Program-made: the position numbers and the translations under genes | Assembly (NCBI RefSeq): GCF_003234565.1 | Contig: NZ_QKTU01000002.1 | Location: 395,810-459,809 of the forward strand | Length of the DNA stretch: 64,000 bases | Reading direction: 5' to 3' | Origin: Curtobacterium sp. MCBD17_013 | GTDB lineage: Bacteria; Actinomycetota; Actinomycetes; Actinomycetales; Microbacteriaceae | Shown here: one piece after another, positions 53,211 to 62,305 of the stretch | Layout of the letters: every line of letters starts with the position of its first letter | How positions within the stretch are numbered: position 1 is the stretch's first letter | The notes under the pieces: generated by a model | Database searches by the model: none | What the model was told of the DNA's origin: nothing | The model's input: the letters and a program-made list of their open reading frames with translations, nothing else

Positions 53211-53813
53211 CTATCCCGGCTGGACGTTCCAGTGGTCGATCACCGGGCGGCCGTGTTCGTAGCCGAGCACGCTGACCGAGGCGGTCGAGAGCGCGAGGAC
53301 TGCGCCGTCCTGCGGCGCGAGTCGGATCCAGGCCGCACCGATCGCGCGGAGCACGTGCCCGTGCGCGACGAAGATCGCGTCCTGCCCCTCGGCGAGCACC
53401 GGTCGCGCCCGGTCGAGCACCCGTTCGGCCCGGACCCGGACCTCGGCGGCGTTCTCACCAGGGGTGTCGCCGGCGGGGACGCCGTCGGTCCAGAGGTCCC
53501 AGGGCCCGTGCCGCTGCACCTTGATCTGCGGCGTGGTCAGTCCCTCGTACGCGCCGTAGTCCCACTCGAACAGGTCCTCGTCCGGCTCGGCGTCGACGCC
53601 GACGAGCCGCGCGGTCTCGCGCGCTCGCTCGAGCGGGCTCGACAGCGCGAGGGCGAAGTCGCGATCGGCGAGGAACCGCCCCGCGCGCTTCGCCTGTTCG
53701 ATGCCGTTCTCCGTCAGGGGGATGTCCGTCCTACCGGTGTGCTGGCCGCTCTTCGACCACGCGGTCTCTCCGTGGCGGACGAGGACGAGTTCACCGGGGC
53801 GTTCCGAGGTCAT
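53211..53813 (-). CDS. Histidine phosphatase family protein
   Basis: A 200-residue phosphoglycerate mutase-like phosphatase. The phosphohistidine motif is [26 protein letters not shown], with [11 protein letters not shown], the acidic [14 protein letters not shown] and the second catalytic histidine in [17 protein letters not shown]. The family covers many phosphatases, so substrate is unknown; glycolytic phosphoglycerate mutase is less likely at this length. ATG overlaps the crcB stop by four bases and follows GGAAGG, so it is made with the fluoride channel genes. Confidence 0.9.
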   Translation of the reverse strand: MTSERPGELVLVRHGETAWSKSGQHTGRTDIPLTENGIEQAKRAGRFLADRDFALALSSPLERARETARLVGVDAEPDEDLFEWDYGAYEGLTTPQIKVQRHGPWDLWTDGVPAGDTPGENAAEVRVRAERVLDRARPVLAEGQDAIFVAHGHVLRAIGAAWIRLAPQDGAVLALSTASVSVLGYEHGRPVIDHWNVQPG

Positions 53814-54187
53814 GTGTTCCTTCCGAGGAGGAGGCCGAGCGCTGCGGCGCCGACCGAGACGACGAGCATGCCGATCCCGTTCAGCAGCGCGAGCCACGGA
53901 TGACCGGCACGCACGAGCTGGACCGTCTCGACACTCGCCGTCGAGAACGTCGTGTACCCGCCCATCATGCCCGTCCCGAGCGTCGCGACGACCAGGCTCG
54001 GGAGCAGCCCGGCCGTTCCGAGTCCGGTGACGTACCCGAGGACGAGCGATCCGCTCACGTTGATGACGATCGTCCCGAGGGGAAGTGAGCGCGGCCAGTG
54101 CGCTCTGACGGCGCCGTCGAGGACGAAGCGGAGCACGGCGCCGACGCCACCGCCGGCCGCGACGAGCACGAGTTCGACCGTGCTCAC
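53810..54187 (-). CDS. crcB: Fluoride channel Fluc/CrcB, second copy
   Basis: A 125-residue four-helix fluoride channel subunit. Recognised by GGGVGAVLRFVLDG, LPLGTIVINVSGSLVLGYVTG and GTGMMGGYTTFSTASVETVQL, with the helix-3 break and pore Phe/Thr residues. GTG overlaps the first crcB stop by four bases and follows GGGAG. Tandem crcB genes usually form heterodimeric channels. Confidence 0.93.
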   Translation of the reverse strand: MSTVELVLVAAGGGVGAVLRFVLDGAVRAHWPRSLPLGTIVINVSGSLVLGYVTGLGTAGLLPSLVVATLGTGMMGGYTTFSTASVETVQLVRAGHPWLALLNGIGMLVVSVGAAALGLLLGRNT

Positions 54188-54711
54188 CGACGTGCTCCCC
54201 TGGCGTCGGGGCGCGTCACCGCCGCGACCACCAGACCCACGACGACCGCGACGAGCCCCGCGACGACCGAGAGGAGGCCGTACCCCACCGCGGTGCCCGC
54301 GTGGCCGGTCCGGAGCAGCGTGGCCGCGTCGACCGCGAGCGTGCTGTAGGTCGTGAAGCCCCCGAGCACGCCCGTCCCGAACAGGAGCCGTAGGGATCGG
54401 CGGCGCCCCTCGTCGGAACCGCGGCGCGTCAACGCCTCGAGCAGGAGCCCGAGGCAGAACGCGCCGAGGACGTTGATGCCGAGGACCGGCCACGAGGCGG
54501 GACCGGACGGCAGGGCCGAGGTGATCAGCGCTCGCGCAGCCGTCCCGACCGCTCCGCCGAGCGCCACGAGGCCGATGGACGGCCAGCGGAGATGCAGCGG
54601 ACGGATCGGCGCACCGCTCGCGGCGTCGTCGACCTCGACGTCAGGGTCGGACGGCAGGCCGTCACCGCTCGACGCTGGGGCGGCGCTCGGTCCGCCGGAC
54701 GCGTTGGTCAT
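54184..54711 (-). CDS. crcB: Fluoride channel Fluc/CrcB, first copy
   Basis: A 175-residue CrcB homologue with an N-terminal acidic extension of ~50 residues (PSDPDVEVDDAASGAP region) before the channel domain: ALGGAVGTAARALI, PVLGINVLGAFCLGLLLEAL and GTGVLGGFTTYSTLAVDAATL. ATG at 54711 follows GGGAG. It starts the crcB-crcB-phosphatase unit. Confidence 0.92.
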   Translation of the reverse strand: MTNASGGPSAAPASSGDGLPSDPDVEVDDAASGAPIRPLHLRWPSIGLVALGGAVGTAARALITSALPSGPASWPVLGINVLGAFCLGLLLEALTRRGSDEGRRRSLRLLFGTGVLGGFTTYSTLAVDAATLLRTGHAGTAVGYGLLSVVAGLVAVVVGLVVAAVTRPDARGARR

Positions 54712-54856
54712 GGTGCTCCCATCTGCTGGACGCGTCGAGGACGCGCGATCGGAGACAGGGACCGTCGTCGCTCGACCGGCCGGTCGGCGAGGTTCGGGTC
54801 CGGCAGGCCCCACTGCCGGGGTCGGAGACCCCTGGAGCGTACCAAGCCGGAACGAC

Positions 54857-54886
54857 GGAATCCCCCGCCCGCGGGCGAGGGATTCC
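54857..54886 (-). terminator. Terminator after tRNA-Glu
   Basis: GGAATCCC(T)CGCCC / GGGCG(G)GGGATTCC, a 13-bp stem with one mismatch and a very short loop, about 40 bases past the tRNA. Confidence 0.6.
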
Positions 54887-54924
54887 ATGCGGCTGCCGTG
54901 CTGGTTCTGCAGTCACTGTGCGCG

Positions 54925-54997
54925 TGACCCCAGCGGGATTCGAACCCGCGTTACCGCCGTGAGAGGGCGGCGTACTAGGCCACTATACGATGGGGCC
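54925..54997 (-). tRNA. tRNA-Glu (anticodon CTC)
   Basis: 73 bases folding as a cloverleaf: acceptor stem GGCCCCA with TGGGGTC and discriminator A, anticodon loop CTCTCAC on stem CCGCC/GGCGG, T-loop GGTTCGAATCC. The anticodon CTC reads GAG. CCA is not encoded. It is monocistronic. Confidence 0.95.
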
Positions 54998-55012
54998 GTT
55001 CCGGCAACCAGA

Positions 55013-55018
55013 AGAGTA
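55013..55018 (-). promoter_or_regulatory. Candidate -10 box (TACTCT), tRNA-Glu
   Basis: TACTCT 15 bases upstream of the mature tRNA 5' end; no clear -35 box. Confidence 0.35.
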
Positions 55019-55083
55019 TGACACAGGTCCGGGTCACGACGCAAAACGAGCGGCCGTCGGTGTGTCGGCCCGGCGCCGGGGCA

Positions 55084-55089
55084 TACCGT
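55084..55089 (+). promoter_or_regulatory. Candidate leaderless -10 box (TACCGT), DUF72 gene
   Basis: TACCGT, then GGGGCG, then ATG at 55096; supports that ATG over the upstream in-frame ATG at 55018. Confidence 0.5.
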
Positions 55090-55095
55090 GGGGCG

Positions 55096-56142
<1,047 letters not shown>

Positions 56143-56162
56143 CCGCGCGCGGTCGCGATCCG

Positions 56163-56420
56163 TCAGCCGCTCCCGCCGACGTCATGGGAGGCCTCCCGTC
56201 CGTCGTGCCCGCCGGTCCGGCGGACGAGCGCCGCGCGCCGATGCAGCAGAGCCGCGACGAGCGCGACGACGACGAGCAACGCGAGCGCCCATCCGAGCGC
56301 GGACCGCCCGGTGAGCTCGCACGTGATCGTCACGACGAGGAGGACCGCGCCGAAGAACCCACTGAACCCGATCAACGTGTCGGTCGTGTCCGTGGGCCGC
56401 GGCGGCCGCATGCGCGCCAC
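56163..56420 (-). CDS. Small two-helix membrane protein linked to the ABC importer
   Basis: An 85-residue protein of unknown function with two hydrophobic helices (LIGFSGFFGAVLLVVTITCEL and SALGWALALLVVVALVAALL) and a basic/His-rich tail. GTG at 56420 is two bases past the permease stop, with an AAGGGC ribosome site overlapping the permease end, so it is co-translated with the transporter. Similar short membrane proteins end sugar ABC operons in related bacteria; the role is unknown. Confidence 0.65.
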   Translation of the reverse strand: MARMRPPRPTDTTDTLIGFSGFFGAVLLVVTITCELTGRSALGWALALLVVVALVAALLHRRAALVRRTGGHDGREASHDVGGSG

Positions 56421-56422
56421 GA

Positions 56423-57328
56423 TCAGCCCTTGACGCCACCGGCCGTCAGACCGGCGACGATCCGACGCTGGAAGACGAGCACGAGGATCACGAGCGGGAT
56501 CGTGACGATCGTGCCCGCGGCCATGACCGCCGTGTACGGCTCCTGGTGGGGCTGGCTGCCGGCGAAGCTCGCGATCGCCACCGTCACCGGCTGTGTCCGG
56601 TCGCTCGAGAGCTGACTCGAGATGAGGTACTCGTTCCACGACGAGATGAACGCCAGGATCGCCGTCGTGAAGACCGCGGGAGCGGCGAGCGGCAGGATGA
56701 CCCGTCGGAACGCCTGGATCCGCGTGCAGCCGTCGATCCGCGCAGCCTCCTCGAGGTCCCACGGCATCTCGCGGAAGAACGAGGTGAGCGTGTAGACCGT
56801 CAGCGGCAGCACGAACGAGATGCTCGGCAGGATCAGGGCCTGGTAGGTGCCCATCCAACCGAGGTCCGTGAACAGCTGGAACAGGGGCGAGATGAGCGCC
56901 ACGCCGGGGAACATGGACGCGGCCAGGATCGCGCCGGCGATCACCGACTTGCCGCGGAACTCGAGTCGGGCCAACGCGTAGCCGGCACTCGTCCCGACGA
57001 GCAACGCGATCACCGTCACGGTCCCACCGATGACGAGGCTGTTGCCGAGGGCACGTCCCAGGTGGTTGCCGAGTCCGGTGGAGAACGCCGTCCGGTAGTT
57101 CTCCAGCGTCACGTGGGTGGGCCACGGCGTCGCGTCGAACGTGAAGCCGACGTCGCGGAACGACGTGACGACCATCCAGTAGAAGGGCAGGAGGCACCAG
57201 ATGACGATCACGGCGGCGCTGATGCCCGTCCGGATCGCAGGACCTCGGTGCCGCTCGACCCGGATGGTCGAGGTGGTCGTGTCGCGATCACGGACGGCGG
57301 CGCGGGCCCGTGGCGCTGCGATGGTCAT
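56423..57328 (-). CDS. Carbohydrate ABC transporter permease (MalG-like)
   Basis: A 301-residue inner-membrane permease with about six helices. The EAA loop that docks the ATPase is EEAARIDGCTRIQAFRRVILPLAAP. Other marks are LLPFYWMVVTSFRD and ISSWNEYLISSQL, usual in CUT1 family permeases. ATG overlaps the first permease stop by four bases. No ATPase gene is in the window, so a shared multifunctional ATPase such as MsiK is presumed. Confidence 0.93.
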   Translation of the reverse strand: MTIAAPRARAAVRDRDTTTSTIRVERHRGPAIRTGISAAVIVIWCLLPFYWMVVTSFRDVGFTFDATPWPTHVTLENYRTAFSTGLGNHLGRALGNSLVIGGTVTVIALLVGTSAGYALARLEFRGKSVIAGAILAASMFPGVALISPLFQLFTDLGWMGTYQALILPSISFVLPLTVYTLTSFFREMPWDLEEAARIDGCTRIQAFRRVILPLAAPAVFTTAILAFISSWNEYLISSQLSSDRTQPVTVAIASFAGSQPHQEPYTAVMAAGTIVTIPLVILVLVFQRRIVAGLTAGGVKG

Positions 57329-58359
57329 CGGAGTTCACCCTTCTGCTGCGCGGCGTGCGTCTGCACGACGTTCGCGCCGAGGAACCGGACGAACAGGAAC
57401 GCCACGGCGAAGATCACGAGGAACGTGATCGTCGACAGGGCCGACGCGGAGTTGAACCCCTGTCGGATCTGCTCGACGACGAGGATCGAGAGCGTCGTGG
57501 TGGCGTTCCCCGATCCCCCGCCGCCGCCCGTGAGGATCGCCGGGAGGTCGTACAGGCGCAGCGCGTCGAGCACCCGGAACAGCACGGCCACCATGAGGGC
57601 TGGGCGGACGAGGGGCAGCGTGATGTGGAGGAACCGCTGGACCGTCGTGGCACCGTCCACCTTGCCGGCCTCGTAGACCTCCTCGGGGATGAGCTGCAGG
57701 CCCGCGAGGATGAGCAGCGCCATGAACGGGGTCGTCTTCCACGTGTCGGCGATGACGATCGCGAACCGCGACGACCACTCCCCGCTCGTCCAGAGCACGT
57801 GGGTCCCGAGTACCTGGTTGAGGACGCCGTTGACGTCGAAGATGAAGTACCAGAGCTTGGCCGTCACGGCGGTCGGGATCGCCCACGGAACGAGCACCGC
57901 GGCCCGGACCAGCGCCCGCCCGGTGAACGGTCGGTTCATGATGATCGCCATCCACACCCCGATCACGGTCTCGAAGACGACCGTCACCGCGGTGAAGAAG
58001 AACGTGTTGCCGAACGACGTCCAGAACGTCGCGCCGAGGCTGCCGGGCGGACACGCGACCGCGCTCCCACCGGTGCCGCACCGCTGTCCGAGCCAGTGCA
58101 CGTAGTTGGCGACACCGGCGAAGCCGCCGCTGACGAACATCCCGGTCGCCTTGTCCAGGCCGGCGTCGTTCTGGAACGACTGCACGATCGCGCTCACCAC
58201 CGGGTACCCGATGACGATCGCGAGCAGGAGCAGGGTCGGGCCGATGAGCCAGACGGCCCACCGGCCGTGCGCGGCGTTGAGACCGCTCCGTCCCCGACGT
58301 CGTGGTTCCATGCCCGACGGGGCCGGGATCGCGGCCGGGATCTCTGTTGCTGCTGACAC
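57325..58359 (-). CDS. Carbohydrate ABC transporter permease (MalF-like)
   Basis: A 344-residue CUT1 permease with six helices and EAA loop YEAGKVDGATTVQRFLHITLPLVRP. A periplasmic loop around residues 85-110 has two cysteines (QRCGTGGSAVACPPGS). GTG at 58359 follows GAGGAGGCC. It is separated from the binding-protein gene by a strong hairpin, the usual device for making more binding protein than permease. Confidence 0.93.
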   Translation of the reverse strand: MSAATEIPAAIPAPSGMEPRRRGRSGLNAAHGRWAVWLIGPTLLLLAIVIGYPVVSAIVQSFQNDAGLDKATGMFVSGGFAGVANYVHWLGQRCGTGGSAVACPPGSLGATFWTSFGNTFFFTAVTVVFETVIGVWMAIIMNRPFTGRALVRAAVLVPWAIPTAVTAKLWYFIFDVNGVLNQVLGTHVLWTSGEWSSRFAIVIADTWKTTPFMALLILAGLQLIPEEVYEAGKVDGATTVQRFLHITLPLVRPALMVAVLFRVLDALRLYDLPAILTGGGGGSGNATTTLSILVVEQIRQGFNSASALSTITFLVIFAVAFLFVRFLGANVVQTHAAQQKGELR

Positions 58360-58405
58360 GGTGGCCTCCTCGCCTGGTGTCGCTTCGTACCGGTCTCCGG
58401 ACGGA

Positions 58406-58452
58406 ACGGACGGGAGGGGCGGCGCGGCTCCGTCACCGCGCCTCCCGTCCGT
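58406..58452 (-). other. Intra-operon hairpin between binding protein and permease genes
   Basis: ACGGACGGGAGG / CCTCCCGTCCGT, 12-bp perfect stem with an inner CGCGG/CCGCG extension. Lies 20 bases past the binding-protein stop and likely stabilises its mRNA or terminates part of the transcripts. Confidence 0.65.
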
Positions 58453-58473
58453 CGGTCGGGAGGACCTGGAGGG

Positions 58474-59769
58474 TCAGTTCGAGTTCGACGCCGACTTGAC
58501 CGCGGCCTGCATGTCCTTGAGTGCCTGCTGCACCGACTTCGAGCCCTTGAGCGCGGCGTACGCGTTGTCCTGGATCGCCTTCGTGACCGCGGGGTAGTAC
58601 GGCGTCACCGGACGGGGTTCGGCGCTCTTGATCGAGGTGAGCAGCGTGGGCAGGTACGGCAGCTTCGACGTCAGGGCCGGATCCGTGTAGAGGCTCCCGA
58701 CGACGGGCGCGAGGGACCCCTGCGTCGCGAAGAACTTCTGGGTCTCGTTCGACTCGAGGAACTCGAGGAAGTCATGCGCGGTCGCCTTGTGCTTCGAGTA
58801 CACGCTGATCGCGGCGTTGTGACCACCGAGCGTCGACGATCCGATGCCGTCGGCGCCCGGGATCGGCGCGATCCCGAACGTGTCCTTGACCGTCGACGAA
58901 CCATCGGTCTTCGCGAGGTTGTACACGTACGGCCAGTTGCGCAGGAACAGCAGCTTGCCGGACTCGAACGCCTGGCGTCCCTGTTCCTCCTGGTACGTGA
59001 TCGCCTCCGCGGGGATGTCGCCGTCCTTGAACGCGGTGACGAGGTTCTGCAGGCCTGCCCGGGCCTTCGCGGTGTCGAGCGTCGGTGTCGAACCGTCCTT
59101 CGCGAGCACCGATCCACCGGCACCGTTGATCGCCTCGGAGGTGTTCACCGTGAGGCCCTCGTACTTGGCGAACTGACCCGCGTAGCACCCGATCCCGGCC
59201 CGCTCGGCGATCGAGCAGTCCTGCATCATGGCCGACCACGTCGTCGGCGGCGTCGTCACGAGGTCCTTGCGGTAGTACAGGAGCGCGCCGTCCGACGTCT
59301 GCGGTGCGGCGTACAGCGTGTTGTTGTACGTCGCCGTCTTCACCGTCGGTGCGAGCAGCTTCGAGGTGTCGATCCGCATCTTCCCCGTGAGCGGCGTCAG
59401 CCAGCCCTTCGCCGCGAACTCGGCCGTCCACACGACGTCGACGTCGACGACGTCGTACCCCGAGTCCTTCGCCTGGAAGTGCTGCACCAGGTCGTCGTGC
59501 TGCTGGTCGGCCTGGTCGGACTGCTCCTTGAACGTCACCTTCTCGTTCGGGTGCGCGGCATTCCACTTGGCGATGAGCGGGCGGACGACGTTCGAGTTGT
59601 CCTTGCCCTGCACGTACGTGATCGGCCCGCGGCTGGTCTGGCCCGAGGTCGCGTCGCCGCCACCCGAACCCGAGCCGGAACCGCCGCTCGAACACCCTGC
59701 CAACGTCAGTCCGATCACCGCGACGCCGGCCGCACAGACGATGCGCAGCTTCCCTCGTGTCCTGTCCAC
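58474..59769 (-). CDS. Carbohydrate ABC transporter substrate-binding lipoprotein
   Basis: A 431-residue extracytoplasmic solute-binding protein. The signal peptide ends in LTLAGC with lipidated Cys26, followed by a Gly/Ser linker. The body is a type I family (MalE/ThuE-like) protein: ITYVQGKDNSNVVRPLIAKWNAAHP, YDVVDVDVVWTAEFAAKGWLTPL, YAAPQTSDGALLYYRKDL and GGHNAAISVYSKHKATAHDFLEFL. It binds an oligosaccharide of unknown identity; the divergent endo-H gene suggests high-mannose or chitobiose-type glycans. ATG start is 176 bases from the LacI-type operator. Confidence 0.93.
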   Translation of the reverse strand: MDRTRGKLRIVCAAGVAVIGLTLAGCSSGGSGSGSGGGDATSGQTSRGPITYVQGKDNSNVVRPLIAKWNAAHPNEKVTFKEQSDQADQQHDDLVQHFQAKDSGYDVVDVDVVWTAEFAAKGWLTPLTGKMRIDTSKLLAPTVKTATYNNTLYAAPQTSDGALLYYRKDLVTTPPTTWSAMMQDCSIAERAGIGCYAGQFAKYEGLTVNTSEAINGAGGSVLAKDGSTPTLDTAKARAGLQNLVTAFKDGDIPAEAITYQEEQGRQAFESGKLLFLRNWPYVYNLAKTDGSSTVKDTFGIAPIPGADGIGSSTLGGHNAAISVYSKHKATAHDFLEFLESNETQKFFATQGSLAPVVGSLYTDPALTSKLPYLPTLLTSIKSAEPRPVTPYYPAVTKAIQDNAYAALKGSKSVQQALKDMQAAVKSASNSN

Positions 59770-59944
59770 TGTCGTCTCCTCGTTGAGATCGCAGGCGACA
59801 CGCCTGAGCAGGCCTCATTGCCCGCTGGTTCGGGACGGTACCCCCGGAAGGGGGAGGCGCGCACCCGCTCGGGGCGTCGCGACACCACATCGTTATCAAC
59901 CCGCTGGACGCCGGCCCGACTCCGAGGACGAGGCTGGTGCGGGG

Positions 59945-59973
59945 TTGACTGAAGCGCTTCAGTCATCCACGCT
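59945..59973 (+). promoter_or_regulatory. Candidate endo-H promoter
   Basis: TTGACT (-35, 59945-59950), 17-base spacer, CACGCT (-10, 59968-59973), predicting a leader of about 44 bases before the endo-H ATG. The -35 box and spacer are covered by the operator palindrome. Confidence 0.5.
59946..59965. promoter_or_regulatory. LacI-family operator palindrome
   Basis: A perfect 20-bp palindrome, TGACTGAAGCGCTTCAGTCA, whose core AAGCGCTT matches LacI/GalR-family sites. It overlaps the endo-H promoter and lies between endo-H and the divergent importer, so one repressor could control both. No regulator gene lies in the window. Confidence 0.85.
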
Positions 59974-60023
59974 CGGTCCACGGCGAAGAACACCGCCACC
60001 CACCCCACTCGACGAGGAGTGCC

Positions 60024-61004
60024 ATGCGCAGGACCACCACCACCACCACCACCACCGGGACCCGCGGGACCGTCACCCCCAGGAGCACCAGGCGATGGTG
60101 CATCGGGGCCGCGGCCGCCATCACGCTTGCGGCCGTGCCGCTCGCACCGTCCGCTGCGAACGCGGCGACGGCAGGCCGTCCGGACCACGGACATCAGCAG
60201 CACCACGCCGTCAAGCACGGCCCGACCAGCGTCGCGTACGTCGAGGTCAACAACGACCAGCTCGCGAACGTCGGCCGCTACACGCTCGCCGACGGGGCGA
60301 ACGCGTTCGACATCGGGATCATCTTCGCCGCGAACATCGACGACGACGGCACGAAGGCGCAGCTGTCGCTCAACGCCAACGTCCAGGCGACGCTCGACCA
60401 GGCCGCCACGCAGATCCGGCCCCTCCAGGCGAAGGGGATCAAGGTCGAGCTGTCCATCCTCGGCAACCACCAGGGCGCCGGCATCGCGAACTTCTCCACA
60501 CCCGCCGCCGCCGCGGACTTCGCACGGCAGGTCCGCGACGTCGTCACGAAGTACCGCCTCGACGGCATCGACCTCGACGACGAGTACTCGGACTACGGCG
60601 TGAACGGCACGCCACAGCCCAACGCGCAGTCGATCGGCTGGCTCATCTCGGCGCTCCGGGCAGACCTGCCGCACAAGCTGCTCTCGTTCTACGACATCGG
60701 CCCGGCATCGACCAGCCTCGACGCTTCGAGCCCGCGCATCGGCTCGAAGCTCGACTACGCCTGGAACCCCTACTACGGCACCTACAGCGCCCCGGCGACA
60801 CCCGGCCTCCCGAAGTCGCGGCTCTCCCCCGCCGCCGTCGACATCCAGAGCACCCCGATCGCGACCGCGCAGGCGCTCGCACGACGGACCGAGGCGGAGC
60901 ACTACGGCGTGTTCATGACGTACGACCTGCCCGACGGTGACGACAGCGCGTACGTGTCAGCACTCATGCAGAGCCTCTACGGACAGGGTGCGACGTACCG
61001 CTGA
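60024..61004 (+). CDS. Secreted endo-beta-N-acetylglucosaminidase H (GH18)
   Basis: A 326-residue exported glycosidase that cuts the chitobiose core of high-mannose N-glycans. A poly-Thr head and hydrophobic signal peptide (AAAAITLAAVPLAPSAANA) precede the GH18 barrel. The active site is LDGIDLDDEYSDYG with D185 and catalytic E187, and KLDYAWNPYYGTY, LSPAAVDIQ and FMTYDLPDGDDSAYVSAL match Streptomyces endo-H closely. ATG at 60024 follows GAGGAG. It is divergent from the ABC importer under a shared operator, and is followed by a terminator. Confidence 0.92.
   Translation: MRRTTTTTTTTGTRGTVTPRSTRRWCIGAAAAITLAAVPLAPSAANAATAGRPDHGHQQHHAVKHGPTSVAYVEVNNDQLANVGRYTLADGANAFDIGIIFAANIDDDGTKAQLSLNANVQATLDQAATQIRPLQAKGIKVELSILGNHQGAGIANFSTPAAAADFARQVRDVVTKYRLDGIDLDDEYSDYGVNGTPQPNAQSIGWLISALRADLPHKLLSFYDIGPASTSLDASSPRIGSKLDYAWNPYYGTYSAPATPGLPKSRLSPAAVDIQSTPIATAQALARRTEAEHYGVFMTYDLPDGDDSAYVSALMQSLYGQGATYR
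60033..60056 (+). repeat. Trinucleotide repeat (ACC)8
   Basis: Eight consecutive ACC codons at the start of the endo-H gene, encoding Thr4-Thr11 ahead of the signal peptide. Confidence 0.85.
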
Positions 61005-61035
61005 CCGGAACGGCCGCGCGCGACACCCGGCGCGG

Positions 61036-61061
61036 GAGGGACGGTGGCGGCACCGTCCCTC
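61036..61061 (+). terminator. Terminator after endo-H
   Basis: GAGGGACGGTG / CACCGTCCCTC, 11-bp perfect stem with a GCGG loop, 31 bases past the endo-H stop. Confidence 0.7.
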
Positions 61062-61137
61062 GCGCTCGCCCCAGGAGATCGTGCCGTCGACGGGCCGGCA
61101 CGCCCGCCGGGCGCTCGCGGCTGTTCCCCGGAAAAGC

Positions 61138-61167
61138 AGCAGGCCCCCGATCGCTCGGGGGCCTGCT
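61138..61167 (-). terminator. Terminator after tRNA-Gln
   Basis: AGCAGGCCCCCGA / TCGGGGGCCTGCT, 13-bp perfect stem with a 4-base loop followed on the minus strand by GCTTTTCC, a good intrinsic terminator 6 bases past the tRNA. Confidence 0.85.
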
Positions 61168-61172
61168 CGCTG

Positions 61173-61244
61173 CTGGGGTACCTGGACTCGAACCAAGAAC
61201 AACTGAACCAGAATCAGCCGTGTTGCCAATTACACCATACCCCA
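61173..61244 (-). tRNA. tRNA-Gln (anticodon CTG)
   Basis: 72-base cloverleaf: acceptor TGGGGTA with TACCCCA and discriminator G, anticodon loop TTCTGGT (CTG, reads CAG) on stem GCTGA/TCAGT, T-loop GGTTCGAGTCC. CCA is not encoded. Confidence 0.95.
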
Positions 61245-61297
61245 ATGGTCACGAGGCAGCCTCGGACCATGGTTCCGTGGTGTCCGGAACCGAGTGT

Positions 61298-62305
61298 CTA
61301 CTGTACAGCATCCCGAGCAGGCCGAAGACCACGGACGAGGTCACGATGGACGGCAGCGGCCGTCACGGCGCCGGCACCAGCCGCGACGATGAGCTGCTCG
61401 GGGCCGGGCGGGGTGACATCGCCCACGGCGTACAGTCCCGGGACACCCGTCCGGCCGTGCCGGTCGACCACGACGAACCCGTCCTCGTCGTGGTCCAGCC
61501 GCGTGTCGAGGAAGTCGAGATCGACGTGCCACCGGGGTCGCACGAAGCCGGCGACACGCGGGACCACGACGCCGTCGACGAGCCGGACGCCCGTCAGTCC
61601 ATCACGTCCGCCCTCGAGGTCGGCGATCGCCCGGTCCTCCACAGCCACCCCGGCGGCATGGAGGCGAGCGCGGTCGTCCTCCGACAGACGGCCAACGCCG
61701 TTCGTGAACACGACGAGGTCATCCGTCCACGCCGCCAGCACGAGCGCGCGCTCCGCCAGGTCGTCGGTCTCCCCGATCAACGCCAGCGGCTGCCCGGCCT
61801 TCTCGTACGCGTCGCACTCCACGCAGCTGTGCACGCTCGTCCCGTAGAACGCACGGACGCTCGGGAGGCTCGGGAAGCTCTCGCGGAGTCCCGTCGCCAC
61901 GACGACGGCCGCACCACGCGCCGCGAGGGGCGTTCCCCGCCAGGCGCCCGAGACCACCCAGCCGCCAGCGTCCGCGTGGACGTCATCCACCACCGCCTGC
62001 GTGACCGTCGCCTCGGGGTAGGCCTCGACCTCCTCGCGACCGAGCTTCCGGAGCTCGAGGGGCGAGACGCCGTCACGGGTGAGGAACCCGTGCGACCGCA
62101 GCGTCGCCGCGTTCCGCGGGCGGTTGGCGTCCACGAGCAGCACCCGCCTGCGCGCGCGCACGAGGTTGAGCGCGGCGCTGAGCCCGGCAGGGCCGGCCCC
62201 GATCACGACGACGTCGTAGTCGTCCGCGGGAGGCACGTTGGGGCCGTGCGGCGCCGCAGGGGCGCTGCGCGGGGGCACCGCTCCCGCTCCGGGCGAATCC
62301 GTCAC
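61298..62305 (-). CDS. Thioredoxin reductase-like FAD/NAD(P)-dependent oxidoreductase
   Basis: A 335-residue flavoprotein. After a Pro/Ala-rich head, the FAD motif [27 protein letters not shown] appears, a redox CxxC as SCVECDAYE near residue 160, and the C-terminal FAD motif [25 protein letters not shown]. The NADPH half has [17 protein letters not shown] rather than the usual GxGxxA, so cofactor use may differ from true thioredoxin reductase. GTG overlaps the gltX stop by four bases. The role is uncertain (disulfide reduction or mycothiol-type metabolism). Confidence 0.85.
   Translation of the reverse strand: MTDSPGAGAVPPRSAPAAPHGPNVPPADDYDVVVIGAGPAGLSAALNLVRARRRVLLVDANRPRNAATLRSHGFLTRDGVSPLELRKLGREEVEAYPEATVTQAVVDDVHADAGGWVVSGAWRGTPLAARGAAVVVATGLRESFPSLPSVRAFYGTSVHSCVECDAYEKAGQPLALIGETDDLAERALVLAAWTDDLVVFTNGVGRLSEDDRARLHAAGVAVEDRAIADLEGGRDGLTGVRLVDGVVVPRVAGFVRPRWHVDLDFLDTRLDHDEDGFVVVDRHGRTGVPGLYAVGDVTPPGPEQLIVAAGAGAVTAAAVHRDLVRGLRPARDAVQ

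Noticed and set aside
54712..54924. Fluoride (crcB) riboswitch upstream of the tandem crcB genes
   Set aside because: The conserved GGNGAUGG and late pseudoknot elements could not be found; only a tRNA terminator hairpin is there.
59880..59910. A TTGATA element on the minus strand as the binding-protein gene promoter
   Set aside because: No acceptable -10 box lies 16-19 bases downstream.
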